From Streptomyces sp. PR69 (lineage in GTDB: Bacteria; Actinomycetota; Actinomycetes; Streptomycetales; Streptomycetaceae): a stretch of DNA of 64,000 bases. Below the pieces are notes generated by a model. It was not told the origin of the DNA. It ran no database searches and worked only from the letters and a program-made list of their open reading frames with translations. Position numbers and translations under genes: made by a program. This document shows, piece after piece, positions 9,319 to 18,509 of this stretch (the stretch's first letter is position 1; every line of letters starts with the position of its first letter). The DNA is taken from positions 1 to 64,000 of the forward strand of contig NZ_JAOWCB010000003.1 of assembly GCF_026420845.1 (NCBI RefSeq), in the 5' to 3' direction.

Positions 9319-12194
9319 GCGGGGTCTCCTTCGGTGCCTGAGCTGCGGTGTGGGCTGCCGGGGCCGGAGGCCGGACCGGGGCCGGGGCCGGGGGTGTCTC
9401 CGGCGGCGAGGCCCCCGCCGCGGCGCCATCCGTCGCGGTAGGCGGCCATCCGGGCCCGCACCTGTTCGGGGGTGCGCTCCCGGGCGCCTTCGGCTCCGGC
9501 GTCCGACGGCCCGGGCGACGCCGGTGTCCGCTGCGCCCCGGTGTCCTGCCGCTGCCGGAGCTGGGGGACGAGGCTGGCCTGGCGCACACGTCGGGGGAGT
9601 TCGTCGCCCTGCGACTGGTGCGGCTGATGCTGGTTCGACTGGTGCGGTGGCTGAGGCCGACGTGGTTGGTGCGGCTGTGGCGGTGGCTGTGGTGTCTGTG
9701 GTGTGCGGTCGCCGCCGCCGCGCGGATCGTCGGATGCGCCGCCGCGCTGCCGGAGTACGGTGACGCCGGGGGTCCCGTTCGGGGGCGGCGCACCCGACGG
9801 CCCGCCGCGGTACGCCTGGAGCTGCGGGGGCGCTTCCCTGCGCGGGCCGGGCACCGGGATTCCCTTGCTTCGCAGGGGATCGGGGTGCGGGGCCGGGCGG
9901 CGCTCCGGCTGTCCGTCCCGTCCGTCCCGTCCGCCGCCCGGGGAGGCCGTGAGGGCGCCCTGCAGCAGAGCCGTGGGCAGCAGGACCACCGCGGTCGTGC
10001 CGCCGTACGGCGAGGTGCGCAGCTGCACCCTGATCTCATGGCGGAACGCCAGTCGGCTGACGACGAAGAGCCCCAGCCGGTCGCTGTCGAAGAGGTCCAG
10101 GGTCTCGGACTCCGCGAGCCTGCGGTTGGCCTCGGCGAGCGCCTCCTTGCCCATGCCCAGACCGCGGTCCTCGACCTCCAGGGCGTATCCGTTGCCAACC
10201 GGTTCGCCGCTGACGCGGACCTTGGTGTGGGGCGGGGAGAACTGGGCCGCGTTCTCGACGAGTTCGGCCAGCAGATGGGTGACGTCCGCGACGGCGGACC
10301 CGCTGATCGCGGTTTCCGGGAGCTGATGCACTTCCACGCGCGCGTAGTCCTCGATTTCCGATACGGCGGCCCGTACGACGCTGGTGAGCGGGACCGGCGT
10401 CCGCCAGCCGCGCCCGGGGGCCGCGCCGGACAGGATGATCAGACTCTCGGCGTGCCGGCGCATACGGGTGGTCAGGTGGTCGAGGCGGAAGAGGTCGCCC
10501 AGTTCGTCGGGGTCGTCCGTGCGCCGCTCCATGGCGTCGAGGAGCGCGAGCTGACGGTGGACCAGGATCTGGCTGCGGCGGGCGAGATTGACGAAGACGC
10601 CGGAGATGCCGTCCGCCAGCTCCGCCCGTTCGACGGCCGCGCTGAGCGCGGCCCGGTGCACGGTGCCGAGTGCCTCGCCGACCTGCCCGATCTCGTCCGC
10701 CGCCGCCGGTCCCCGCGGGGCCTCGGTCTCGATGTCGATCTCCTGCCCGGTGCGCAGCCGGTCCATGGCCTCGGGCAGTTTGCGCCGGGCGATCTCCAGG
10801 GCGGTGTTGCGCAGGCTGACCAGTTCGACGACCAGTCCGCGACCGATGCGCACGGAGATCACCAGGGAGGCGGCGACGGCGGCGAGGCCGAGGAGCACGG
10901 CCGCGCCCGCCGCGGTGAAGACGCCCCCGGCCACGGGGTCGGCGCGGTCGGCGGCGGCGTGCCGGGCGTCGGCCTCGATGGCGCGGAGCCGGTCGCGTAC
11001 CTCCGTGTGCGCGGCATCCCAGCCCGAGGCGGAGACGGCGCGGGCGGCGTCGCGGCCCGCCGTGGCCGCGAGGGTCTCGTCCTCGGCATGCTGCAGCCGG
11101 CGGTAGGCGCTCTGCGCGGTGAGCTCCTGCCAGGCCGTGCGCTGGGGGGCCGGCAGGTCGGGTGCGGCCGACTCGGCGAGGGTCCGGCGGGCGGTTACGG
11201 CGCCGGTGAACTCCCGCAGCCGGGGGGCGGCGAAGCGCTTGTCGAGGTGGGCCGCGCTCAGCAGCGCGTCCTCACGGGCCAGCAGCTCGCCGGACCGGGC
11301 GAACTCCAGCAGTACGCGCGCGTCCGCGCCGGTTCCGGCACCCTGTGCGGCGCTGAGCGCCCCGACGACGCCGAACGCCGCCGTGACGGCCTCGGTGTAC
11401 TGCTCGTACGCGGCGGCCCAGGCAGCCTCGCTCCCGGTCTTGCCTCCAAAATCGCCTCCCGTCTCATCCCCGGATTCCTCCCCGGCTTCTTCCCCCGCTT
11501 CTTCCCCCGCTTCTTCCCCTGCTTCTTCCCCTGCCTCCTCCCCCGCTGCGCCGTCGGCTTTGCCTGCGGCCTTGGCGGCAGTGACGAGGGCACGCAACTC
11601 CCGGAGCCCGTCCGCCCGTTCGACGAACTCCCCGAGCCTCCTGGCCACATCCGCCGGGACGTCTCCGCCGACGGCGACGGTGTGCTCCCCGTCCAGCCGC
11701 AGCCGCGCAACGGCCCGGTCGGTGCGCCGGACTTCCTGCCCGAAGGCCGCGGCCCGCTCGTCGGAGGGGGCGGCGAGCTGTCGCACTGCCGCGCGCCGTT
11801 CGTCCTGGAGCGCGGTGACGGCGGCGGCGACCGGCTCGCCCACCAGGGCGTCCGCGGTCTGCAGCCGGCGCAGCGCCGACGCCTCCTGCGCGGTGGTGAC
11901 GGTCGCGAAGCCCCAGAGGGCGAGCAGCGAGAGCACCGGGACCATCAGCAGCGAGATGATCTTCGCCCGTACGGTTCTGGGGCGGGGCAGCAATCGGCCG
12001 GCCCCCCGGCCGGGCTTCCGGGGAGCCGGGGCGGCCCGCTCCGGCCCCGGGCCGGGCGCGGGGCTGTGCCCCGTGTGCTCGACGGCCGGGGGCCCGGCGT
12101 GTGCGCGCCGACCGTGGACGGGCGGTGCGGTGGGCGGCTGGGGGTCGCGGGGGCGTGTGGCGTCCTCGCCCGGTGTCCTGCGGGGTGTGCGCAT
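9315..12194 (-). CDS. cvnA: Conservon sensor kinase-like protein CvnA
   Basis: Membrane protein of 959 residues resembling a nitrate/nitrite-sensing histidine kinase. It has a Pro-rich cytoplasmic N-tail (1-75), TM1 (IISLLMVPVLSLLALWGF), a long extracytoplasmic sensor, TM2 (GVFTAAGAAVLLGLAAVAASLVI, about residue 415), a HAMP-like linker, a dimerisation-like region (LARRSQILVHRQLALLDAME) and an HATPase_c domain (LAELVENAAQFSPP, VEDRGLGMG, DRLGLFVVSRLA). The last 230 residues are Pro/Gln/Gly-rich and disordered. The sensor contains an insertion of five to six GEEA repeats (see the tandem repeat entry). No canonical phospho-acceptor His box is obvious, as usual for CvnA. Gene order CvnA-B-C-D with 4-bp overlaps fixes the identity. 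Confidence 0.92.
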   Translation of the reverse strand: MRTPRRTPGEDATRPRDPQPPTAPPVHGRRAHAGPPAVEHTGHSPAPGPGPERAAPAPRKPGRGAGRLLPRPRTVRAKIISLLMVPVLSLLALWGFATVTTAQEASALRRLQTADALVGEPVAAAVTALQDERRAAVRQLAAPSDERAAAFGQEVRRTDRAVARLRLDGEHTVAVGGDVPADVARRLGEFVERADGLRELRALVTAAKAAGKADGAAGEEAGEEAGEEAGEEAGEEAGEESGDETGGDFGGKTGSEAAWAAAYEQYTEAVTAAFGVVGALSAAQGAGTGADARVLLEFARSGELLAREDALLSAAHLDKRFAAPRLREFTGAVTARRTLAESAAPDLPAPQRTAWQELTAQSAYRRLQHAEDETLAATAGRDAARAVSASGWDAAHTEVRDRLRAIEADARHAAADRADPVAGGVFTAAGAAVLLGLAAVAASLVISVRIGRGLVVELVSLRNTALEIARRKLPEAMDRLRTGQEIDIETEAPRGPAAADEIGQVGEALGTVHRAALSAAVERAELADGISGVFVNLARRSQILVHRQLALLDAMERRTDDPDELGDLFRLDHLTTRMRRHAESLIILSGAAPGRGWRTPVPLTSVVRAAVSEIEDYARVEVHQLPETAISGSAVADVTHLLAELVENAAQFSPPHTKVRVSGEPVGNGYALEVEDRGLGMGKEALAEANRRLAESETLDLFDSDRLGLFVVSRLAFRHEIRVQLRTSPYGGTTAVVLLPTALLQGALTASPGGGRDGRDGQPERRPAPHPDPLRSKGIPVPGPRREAPPQLQAYRGGPSGAPPPNGTPGVTVLRQRGGASDDPRGGGDRTPQTPQPPPQPHQPRRPQPPHQSNQHQPHQSQGDELPRRVRQASLVPQLRQRQDTGAQRTPASPGPSDAGAEGARERTPEQVRARMAAYRDGWRRGGGLAAGDTPGPGPGPASGPGSPHRSSGTEGDPA
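11471..11542 (-). repeat. 12-bp coding minisatellite in cvnA sensor domain
   Basis: Six consecutive 12-bp units of the form C(C/T)GCTTCTTCCC on the plus strand (11471-11542) encode GEEA-type repeats in CvnA, just before an Asp/Glu/Gly tail. The four central units (11483-11530) differ at only one or two bases and reuse the same codons. That points to recent slippage or unequal crossing-over rather than old, selected protein repeats. Confidence 0.9.
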
Positions 12195-12278
12195 GGCCTC
12201 CTCGTTCCGGGGGCGCTCGGGGGCGTTCCGGCTGCGGCTGTGGGTCCGGCTGTGGGTGCGGGCATCGGCCCGGGACCG

Positions 12279-13139
12279 TCAGCGGGCGGGGGTGTGCTGC
12301 GGCGTCGGGGCGTCGGCCGCGGCGCGCCGTCCGGCGGGGTCCCGGGCGCCCGGACCGTCCGGCGAGGGATCCGCGGTCGCCTCGGAGCGGCGCTCGGCGA
12401 AGGCGTACGCGGTGCGTTCGCGCTCGGTCGGGGAGAGCGCGACGAACGCCGAGGTGACGAAGAGATACGACCCGAGGCCGACGGCGAGGGGGAAGATGAA
12501 CTGCATCGCCGTGGCCCCGGGCAGCGCGTCCCCGGAGGGGACGACGTCCACGCTGACCGCGAGCATCCCTGTGTAGTGCATGCTGCTGACCGCGGCGCCC
12601 ATGACGAGGGACGCGACAGCCACCGCGACGGCCGACCTGATGTTGAGGGCCGCCCAGAGCGCGGCGGTGGCGGCGACGACCGCGATCACGACGGACAGCG
12701 CCACGAGCGCGGGGTCATAGCCGATCGAGCCGTGCAGGCGCAGTGCGGCCATGCCCAGGTAGTGCATGCTGGCCACGCCGAGTCCGGTGCTCAGCCCGCC
12801 CACGAGCAGGGACCGGACCCGGTCCCTGCCATAGCCGACGCAGAAGACCCCGGCCCCCACGACCAGCATGGCGACGAGCAGGCTCAGCAAGGTCAGCGGC
12901 ACGTTGTAGCGGATGTCGGTGCCCCGTACGGCGAAGCCGAGCATGGCGACGAAGTGCATGGTCCAGATGCCGGTCCCGATCGCCGAGGCCGCGGTGACCA
13001 GCCAGTTGCGGCGCGAGCGGCCGCTCGCGGCCAGCGCTCGCACGGTGCAGCGCAGCCCGAGGGCGGCGCCGATGACGGCCATCGCGTACGACAGCACGGG
13101 GGTCAGCAGGCCGAAGGCCGCGTGGTCCAGATGTCCCAT
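12279..13139 (-). CDS. MHYT-domain integral membrane sensor
   Basis: Protein of 286 residues with seven predicted transmembrane helices and three MHYT-type motifs: MHFVAM, MHYLGM and MHYTGM. The conserved Met/His/(Tyr) residues of this domain are proposed to bind a metal, probably copper, and to sense oxygen, CO or NO. There is no GGDEF/EAL output domain; the C-terminus is a 45-residue Ser/Pro/Ala tail. It lies 84 bp upstream of cvnA in the same direction, so it could feed the conservon complex. ATG 13139 (MGHLDHAAFG) matches the family start; a TTG two codons earlier exists, and the ribosome binding site is weak for both. Confidence 0.88.
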   Translation of the reverse strand: MGHLDHAAFGLLTPVLSYAMAVIGAALGLRCTVRALAASGRSRRNWLVTAASAIGTGIWTMHFVAMLGFAVRGTDIRYNVPLTLLSLLVAMLVVGAGVFCVGYGRDRVRSLLVGGLSTGLGVASMHYLGMAALRLHGSIGYDPALVALSVVIAVVAATAALWAALNIRSAVAVAVASLVMGAAVSSMHYTGMLAVSVDVVPSGDALPGATAMQFIFPLAVGLGSYLFVTSAFVALSPTERERTAYAFAERRSEATADPSPDGPGARDPAGRRAAADAPTPQHTPAR

Positions 13140-13368
13140 GGCCAAGGGACGCTAGGGCGCAGGGGGCGCACACGGGGGCGCATTTCGAAAGCTGATGAAA
13201 TATGACAGAGAGATGCTCCAGAACGATCGTGCAGCGCTCGAACGCGCGCGCCGAACGGCCGTGTGAGGTTGTTCGGAAGCGCGCGGCAGTGTGCAGGGGT
13301 GTGCGGAGCAGAAGTGTGCGGAGCACAGGTGTCCGCATGCGCGGGACCATTTCGGGGATCATGGACTC

Positions 13369-13968
13369 ATGGCGGATGACCACACCTCAGTGCAGGAGTT
13401 CTTCAGCGCCCGCGCCGCGGACTGGGACAGCCGGTTTCCCGACGACGGCCCCGCCTATGCGGCCGCCGTCGCCGAGCTGGGCCTGCGTCCAGGCGACGCC
13501 GTCCTCGACGCGGGCTGCGGCACAGGCCGCGCCCTGCCCCCGCTGCGGTCGGCCGTGGGCCCGCGCGGCGCCGTCATCGGGGTGGACCTCACACCGGCCA
13601 TGCTGCGTCAGGCGGTGCGCGCCGGACGGTCGGACAGCGGGCTGCCGGTCCTCGCCGACGTCGCACATCTGCCGCTGCGCACCGGATCCCTCGACGCCGT
13701 CTTCGCCGCCGGTCTGATCGCGCATCTGCCGCACCCGGCGGACGGTCTGCGGGAACTCGCCCGCGTGGTGCGGCCGAACGGCACGCTCGCGCTCTTCCAC
13801 CCCGTCGGGAGGGCGGCCCTCGCGGCCCGCCAGGGCCGGCGGCTCACCGGCGACGATCTGCGGGCGGAGGCGAATCTCGCGCCGCTGCTGGCCGGCTCCG
13901 GCTGGCGGATGACGTCGTACGCCGACGAGGACGACCGCTTCCTGGCGCTGGCCGTCCGGCAGGGGTGA
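13369..13968 (+). CDS. Class I SAM-dependent methyltransferase
   Basis: Protein of 199 residues with the UbiE/Methyltransf_11 fold. Motif I is VLDAGCGTGRALPPL, the acidic residue after strand 2 lies in AVIGVDLTPAML, and motif IV is LDAVFAAGLIAHLPHPADGL, followed by RELARVVRPNGTLALFHPV. The substrate cannot be deduced. ATG 13369 (MADDHTSVQEFF) is chosen because the sequence before it is not conserved-looking; there is no strong Shine-Dalgarno. The start lies 229 bp from the divergent MHYT gene. Confidence 0.85.
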   Translation: MADDHTSVQEFFSARAADWDSRFPDDGPAYAAAVAELGLRPGDAVLDAGCGTGRALPPLRSAVGPRGAVIGVDLTPAMLRQAVRAGRSDSGLPVLADVAHLPLRTGSLDAVFAAGLIAHLPHPADGLRELARVVRPNGTLALFHPVGRAALAARQGRRLTGDDLRAEANLAPLLAGSGWRMTSYADEDDRFLALAVRQG

Positions 13969-14113
13969 GCCCTGTCGTCCGGACCGTGCCCGGCCGCGGC
14001 GGCGGCCGCGCCTCCCCGTACCCGCGAAGCCGCCAGGCCGCAAACCCTCGACGATCGGGTTACTCACTGGTTAGGGTGCGCCGACACAAGCCGAGCAGCC
14101 GCAGGAGGGTGCC

Positions 14114-14920
14114 GTGGCGGGGACGGACGACGCCGTCGTCGACGAGGACGCGCTGTATGTGCTGACCGCGGTGCTGCTGACGCCCGCGCAGTTCCCGAGC
14201 GTGCTCGGCGACGACTTCCCGGCCGCGTGCGCCGCGCTCGGCCTGGAGCCATACGCGGAGGGGTACGGGCTGGTGCTCGGCCAGGACGCGGACGGCGCCC
14301 GCTGGACCGTCGTCGTGGACGACGTCTCACTGGTCGCGGTCGCGATCGCCGCCTGGGACTGCGGCATGGAGCACGAGCTGTCGCCCGGCGAGCGCACGGT
14401 GGTGGCCGTGCTCCCCGGCTGGCCGCTGGCGGTCGCGGTCGCGGCGCCCGGGGTGCCCGCCCCGCACGATCCGCCGCCGGAGGAGGGCGGCCGGCCGCCG
14501 CTCACCCCTCCCGGCAGCGACACCTGGGGGCCCGCGCAGCGGCGGCTGGGTGCGGACGAGATCGCCCTGCAGTGGACCCAGTGGCGGGAGCAGCTGGACG
14601 ACGGCGAGTCGTTCGCCTCCCCGGACACGCCCGAGGAGGAACGGACGCCGCAGCCGGAGGGCGTGCGGCGGGCGCTCAAGGAGGCCCGAAGCTATCTGGA
14701 CTGCGCCCCTCCGCCTGGCCGGGTGCGGTCGAGCTTCGCTCCGGGCGGCGCGCGCATGCTGCGGGTGGACGGTCCCGGCTGGTCCATGGTCGCCAGGACC
14801 GACGACATCGCCTTCGTCCTGCTCGACGAGGAGCCCTGCGAGGTGCTGCCCGTGGGGCGCGGCGCCGAGCTGCCGCAGCTCCTTCAGGACCTCGACGGGA
14901 TCGCGATGCGCCCGGCCTGA
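14114..14920 (+). CDS. Hypothetical protein, 268 aa
   Basis: I do not recognise the family. The GTG at 14114 has an excellent AGGAGGGT ribosome binding site, so the start is secure. The protein is acidic and soluble-looking with no signal peptide or membrane helix. A Pro/Glu-rich linker (PAPHDPPPEEGGRPPLTPPGS) separates an N-terminal part (1-115) from a C-terminal part. The latter ends in a compact beta-rich segment (RMLRVDGPGWSMVARTDDIAFVLLDEEPCEVLPVGRG). Codon bias is typical, so it is a real gene. It is followed by a strong hairpin terminator. Confidence 0.75.
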   Translation: MAGTDDAVVDEDALYVLTAVLLTPAQFPSVLGDDFPAACAALGLEPYAEGYGLVLGQDADGARWTVVVDDVSLVAVAIAAWDCGMEHELSPGERTVVAVLPGWPLAVAVAAPGVPAPHDPPPEEGGRPPLTPPGSDTWGPAQRRLGADEIALQWTQWREQLDDGESFASPDTPEEERTPQPEGVRRALKEARSYLDCAPPPGRVRSSFAPGGARMLRVDGPGWSMVARTDDIAFVLLDEEPCEVLPVGRGAELPQLLQDLDGIAMRPA

Positions 14921-15026
14921 GCCGTCCGCGCCCCCGCTCGGACCGCCGTGCGCCCGGCCGTCCCCGCGCCCAGCTGTCCCTGCGCCGGGCCGTCCGTACA
15001 CCGCAGGGAGCCTGGGGACACGCATC

Positions 15027-15061
15027 GCCCGCGGACCGTCGTGGGCGACAGGTCCGCGGGC
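15027..15061 (+). terminator. Hairpin terminator after the 14114 gene
   Basis: Perfect 11-bp inverted repeat GCCCGCGGACC / GGTCCGCGGGC with a 13-base loop, 106 bp beyond the stop codon. There is no T-run, as usual for streptomycete terminators. Confidence 0.65.
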
Positions 15062-15149
15062 GGTTGACGTCGTGACTGTCTCGCTCTCGGCTCGTGCCCC
15101 GCTTCAGCCGGGGTCGAGGACCGCGGGAGCGGTCACGCCGCCGATCCGG

Positions 15150-15332
15150 TCAGCGGCCGATCTCCTTGCGGGAGACCCTGCGCAGCCTGCGGCGCTGGCT
15201 CGGGTCCAGCATGAAGTACGCCGCGGTCGGCACGCCGACCACCACCAGCAGCGAGAACCAGAATCCGATCAGCGGCCACAGGAGCAGGCCGACGGCCACT
15301 CCCCCGATCACGATCTTCGTACGTGTCGTCAT
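15150..15332 (-). CDS. Small membrane protein, 60 aa
   Basis: Short hydrophobic protein with a Lys/Arg/Thr start (MTTRTKIVIGG), one or two membrane helices (residues 8-45) and a very basic C-terminus (QRRRLRRVSRKEIGR), which predicts the tail in the cytoplasm. ATG 15332 is preceded by AAGGAGG at ideal spacing, which makes this a credible gene despite its size. It lies 70 bp downstream of the desaturase on the same strand. Function unknown. Confidence 0.72.
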   Translation of the reverse strand: MTTRTKIVIGGVAVGLLLWPLIGFWFSLLVVVGVPTAAYFMLDPSQRRRLRRVSRKEIGR

Positions 15333-15402
15333 TGTCGACGCCTCCTTCGCGGCCGGGGCCGCTCCTTGCACTGAGAACGTGCGCACTCGCCCCTCGGTTC
15401 CA

Positions 15403-16533
15403 CTATGCGGCGGTCCGCAGCGGTTCGCCGACGCCGTGCAGATGCCGCAGCGCCTGCCGATAGGAGTCGATCAGCCCGGTCTCCGTGTACGGGATGCCCA
15501 GCGCGCGGCAGTGAGCGCGCACCAGCGGCTGGGCGAGCCGCAGATGGGGGCGGGGCATGCTGGGGAAGAGGTGGTGTTCGATCTGGTAGTTCAGGCCGCC
15601 CAGGAACCAGTCGGTCACCGGACCGCCCCGGATGTTGCGGGAGGTGAGGACCTGCCGCCGCAGATGCCCCCAGTCGCTCCCGTGCTCCCCGTCGGGCATG
15701 TCCATCCCCTTGTGGTTGGGGGCGAACGCCATGCCGAGGTGGAGTCCGAGCGCCATGTGGTGCAGCAGCGCGAAGACCACGGCCTGCGCCGCGGGCATGG
15801 TGGCCAGCAGCAGGCCGGCGTAGACGGCGAGGTGCCCGGTGAGCAGCAGTGCCTCCGCCGCGCGCGTGCGGCGGTCGAGTCCGCGGCCGGCGCCGGAGGA
15901 CCGGGAGAGGACGGCCCGGAATCCGTACACCTTCAGGGCGATGCCCTCAAGCGTGGTCAGCGGGAAGAACAGCCATGCCTGGCGCCGGGTGAGCAGCCCG
16001 CGCAGTCCGCGCCGGCCGGCCGCGTGCCGCTTGTCAAAGATCAGCACGTCGGGTGCGACGTCGGGGTCCTTGTCGAGGTGGTTGGGGTTGGCATGGTGCC
16101 GGTTGTGCTTGTCGTTCCACCAGTGGCGGCTCATGCCCAGGACGAGTCCGGCGACCGCCAGCTGGACGAGCCGGTTCGCCCGGCGGCCCGCCGCTATCTG
16201 GGCATGGCCACCGTCATGGGCCAGGAACGCCGCCCGGGCGCAGAGGACCGCGAGCGGCGGGGCGAGCAGCAGCACCGTCCAGGAGCCGCCGAGCACCGCC
16301 ATGCCCGCGATCACCGCGGTGAGCCAGACGAGCAGGGCGGCGACGCCGCGTGCGTACCAGCCGGGGCGGTGCTCCAGAAGCCCTTGCTCCTTGACGGTCC
16401 GCAGCAGCGGGGCGAACTCGCTCGCCCTGTCCGCACGCGACGGGCTCGCCCGCCCCGGACGGCCGTGGGACGTGGCTGCGGGGACGGGGACGGAGGCAGG
16501 GACAGGGACGGCGGCGACGGCGGGCTGATGCAA
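15403..16533 (-). CDS. Fatty acid desaturase (acyl-CoA/acyl-lipid, di-iron)
   Basis: Integral membrane di-iron desaturase of 376 residues. The three histidine boxes are HDGGH, HNRHH (in NDKHNRHHANPNHLDKDPDV) and NYQIEHHLFP. The QxxHH form of the third box is characteristic of front-end (delta-6-like) desaturases. Hydrophobic segments flank the boxes as expected. The only start matching the family length is a TTG at 16533, preceded by GGAG. It is likely to adjust membrane fluidity, possibly with the small membrane protein downstream. Confidence 0.9.
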   Translation of the reverse strand: MHQPAVAAVPVPASVPVPAATSHGRPGRASPSRADRASEFAPLLRTVKEQGLLEHRPGWYARGVAALLVWLTAVIAGMAVLGGSWTVLLLAPPLAVLCARAAFLAHDGGHAQIAAGRRANRLVQLAVAGLVLGMSRHWWNDKHNRHHANPNHLDKDPDVAPDVLIFDKRHAAGRRGLRGLLTRRQAWLFFPLTTLEGIALKVYGFRAVLSRSSGAGRGLDRRTRAAEALLLTGHLAVYAGLLLATMPAAQAVVFALLHHMALGLHLGMAFAPNHKGMDMPDGEHGSDWGHLRRQVLTSRNIRGGPVTDWFLGGLNYQIEHHLFPSMPRPHLRLAQPLVRAHCRALGIPYTETGLIDSYRQALRHLHGVGEPLRTAA

Positions 16534-16853
16534 TGGATGCTCCGGTCGGTGAGTCGTGTCCTCGTACGGTTCGCCGTACGCGCTGACCCGGAAAACGTAA
16601 GGACCGGACTGGCAGTGCGGCTATGACGCCACCACCCGGAAGCGAGGGGGGCGCACCCGGTGCCGGGAGGGTGGGGCTGAGTACACCGGCGGTGCGCCTG
16701 AGTGCGCTTCTGCCGTCTTCCTGCCCGCCGCAGCCGTCACCGCCGTCGCTGACGACGTCCTGCCGCGCGACGTGCCACCGGCCGGAAGTCCGGAAGGGAC
16801 GGTTGGCCCCGGGCGGGGTTGGCGGCAGCATGGCGGGCGGAAGGAGGGTGCCC
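16534..16853. other. Divergent intergenic region, desaturase / GAF regulator
   Basis: 320 bp separating two divergent genes and presumably holding both promoters. I see no convincing palindrome or -35/-10 pair; the stretch GGAAAACGTAAGG near 16590 is its most A-rich part. Confidence 0.4.
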
Positions 16854-18170
16854 GTGACGGACGGAACGTGGGTGGCCCTGGAGCGGGGAGCTGATCCCGC
16901 GGAGCGGGTGCGGGCCCTGCGCAGAGCCCATGAAGCGTATCTGACCTCCGGTCGTGTCGAGCAGCCCGTACGGGACGTGGTGGCCGCCTCCTGGCGGAGG
17001 TCCGCCCGCGCCCATGTCGCCCCCGAAGGCACGGCGGGCGTCGAGCTGGACGGGGACGCGCTCCGCGCCTACCGCGAGAGCCATCCGCTGGCCCGGGTGA
17101 TGCCGCTGGTGCGCGAGCTGATGGGCCAGTACGCCGAGGACGGCAGGCATCTGATCGCGGTCTGCGACGCCTCCGGGCGGCTGCTGTGGGTCGAGGGCCA
17201 TACGGCCGCCCTCCGGCGGGCGGGGCGGATGAACTTCGTGCCCGGCGCCCGCTGGGCGGAGGCCGCGGCGGGCACCAACGCCCCCGGCACGGCGATCACG
17301 GTGGACCGGCCCGTCCAGGTGTTCGCCGCGGAGCACTTCCGGCGGCCCGTGCAGTCGTGGACCTGTGCGGCCGCGCCCGTTCACGACCCGGCCACCGGCC
17401 GGGTGCTGGGCGCGGTGGACATCACCGGCGGGGACGGTCTGGCGCATCCGCACAGCCTGGCGTTCATCGGCGCGGTCGCCCGGGCCGCCGAGTCCCAGCT
17501 GGCGCTGTGTTCCCCGCCGCCCGCCGCGGGCCGGGCACGGCTGACGGCGCTCGGCCGGGACGAGGCGCTGCTGACGGCCGGCGCCCGGACCGTCCGGCTG
17601 AGCCGCCGGCACAGCGAGATCCTGACGGTGCTGGCGCACCGCCGGGAAGGCATCGGCGGCGAGGAGCTGCTGCTCGACCTGTACGAGGACGAATCGGTCA
17701 CCCCGGTGACGCTGCGCGCCGAACTCTCCCGGCTCCGCGGGGTGCTGGCCGCCGAGCTGGGCGGCGTCGTGGGGGCGGAGCTGCTGTGCTCCCGCCCGTA
17801 CCGGCTTGCGCCGCCCGTGGAAGCGGACTTCACCGCGGTGAGCCGCCGGCTGGCGGCCGGGGCGGTGACCGGTGCGCTCAGCGCGTACACGGGGCCGCTG
17901 CTGCCCGCCTCACAGGCCCCGGCCGTGGTGCGGCTGCGCCGCCGGCTGGCCGACCAGCTGCGCTCAGCGCTGATCGCACGCGCGGACGCGGGGCTGCTGG
18001 CCGACTGGGCGTACAGCCCGTGGGGCGAGGACGACCTCCCGGTGTGGCGGGCGCTGACCGCCGTGCTCCCGGCGGAGCAGCGGGCGTCCGCGGCGGCGCG
18101 GGTGGCGGAGCTCGATGCGTGGCAGGGGGCGGGGGCGATGCCAGGGGGTGGGCTGGGTACGCGGCCGTAG
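16854..18170 (+). CDS. GAF-domain transcriptional regulator (AcoR-N-like)
   Basis: Protein of 438 residues. An N-terminal LxSWRRS segment ([13 protein letters not shown]) and a GAF domain ([16 protein letters not shown] through VDITGG) resemble the sensor half of acetoin-type activators such as AcoR. The sigma54 AAA+ module is missing. In its place is a winged-helix-type region around residues 225-330 ([26 protein letters not shown]). GTG 16854 is preceded by GGAGGG; an ATG at 16830 is less well placed. It lies just upstream of, and codirectional with, the aldehyde dehydrogenase, and is the obvious candidate for its regulator. Confidence 0.85.
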   Translation: MTDGTWVALERGADPAERVRALRRAHEAYLTSGRVEQPVRDVVAASWRRSARAHVAPEGTAGVELDGDALRAYRESHPLARVMPLVRELMGQYAEDGRHLIAVCDASGRLLWVEGHTAALRRAGRMNFVPGARWAEAAAGTNAPGTAITVDRPVQVFAAEHFRRPVQSWTCAAAPVHDPATGRVLGAVDITGGDGLAHPHSLAFIGAVARAAESQLALCSPPPAAGRARLTALGRDEALLTAGARTVRLSRRHSEILTVLAHRREGIGGEELLLDLYEDESVTPVTLRAELSRLRGVLAAELGGVVGAELLCSRPYRLAPPVEADFTAVSRRLAAGAVTGALSAYTGPLLPASQAPAVVRLRRRLADQLRSALIARADAGLLADWAYSPWGEDDLPVWRALTAVLPAEQRASAAARVAELDAWQGAGAMPGGGLGTRP

Positions 18171-18509
18171 GGTGTCCGGCTGGTCTTTCCCCTGCCCCGC
18201 CCGTTCCCGAAACTGGGGGCTGCGCCCCCAGACCCCGCTTTACGGGGGCTCCGCCCCCGGACCCCCCGCGCCTCAAACTCCCCCAGCTACCGCTGGGAGG
18301 TGCCCCCACGGGGCTGAATATCTCAGCCCGTTGGGGGACCTCCCGGACGAAGTCTGGGGGAGTTTGAGGACACGGCCGAAGGCTGTACGGGGGTCTGGGG
18401 GCTTGCCCCCGGTTTCGGGAAGTGGGGGTCCCTCCACGCCTCCAGGGCACAGGGGGAGGGGCAGGGGGAACGCCCGTGCCGACTGGTGCGGGAATCAACC
18501 GTCCCCGCA
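18171..18509. repeat. Dispersed G/C-rich hairpin repeat, copy B (inverted pair)
   Basis: Non-coding. It contains GGGGGCTGCGCCCCC and GGGGGCTCCGCCCCC hairpins. These are followed by CTCAAACTCCCCCAGCTACC at about 18273-18292 and, 60-85 bp on, the reverse complement (CTGGGGGAGTTTGAGG) at about 18354-18369. The two arms form a near-perfect long inverted repeat. Both arms are found elsewhere (copies A and C). It lies between the GAF regulator and the aldehyde dehydrogenase and probably terminates the former. Confidence 0.75.

Noticed and set aside
9348..13205. Plus-strand open frame of about 1285 codons opposite cvnA and the MHYT gene
   Set aside because: Shadow of the codon bias of CvnA; low-complexity Gly/Ala/Arg translation and no ribosome binding site.
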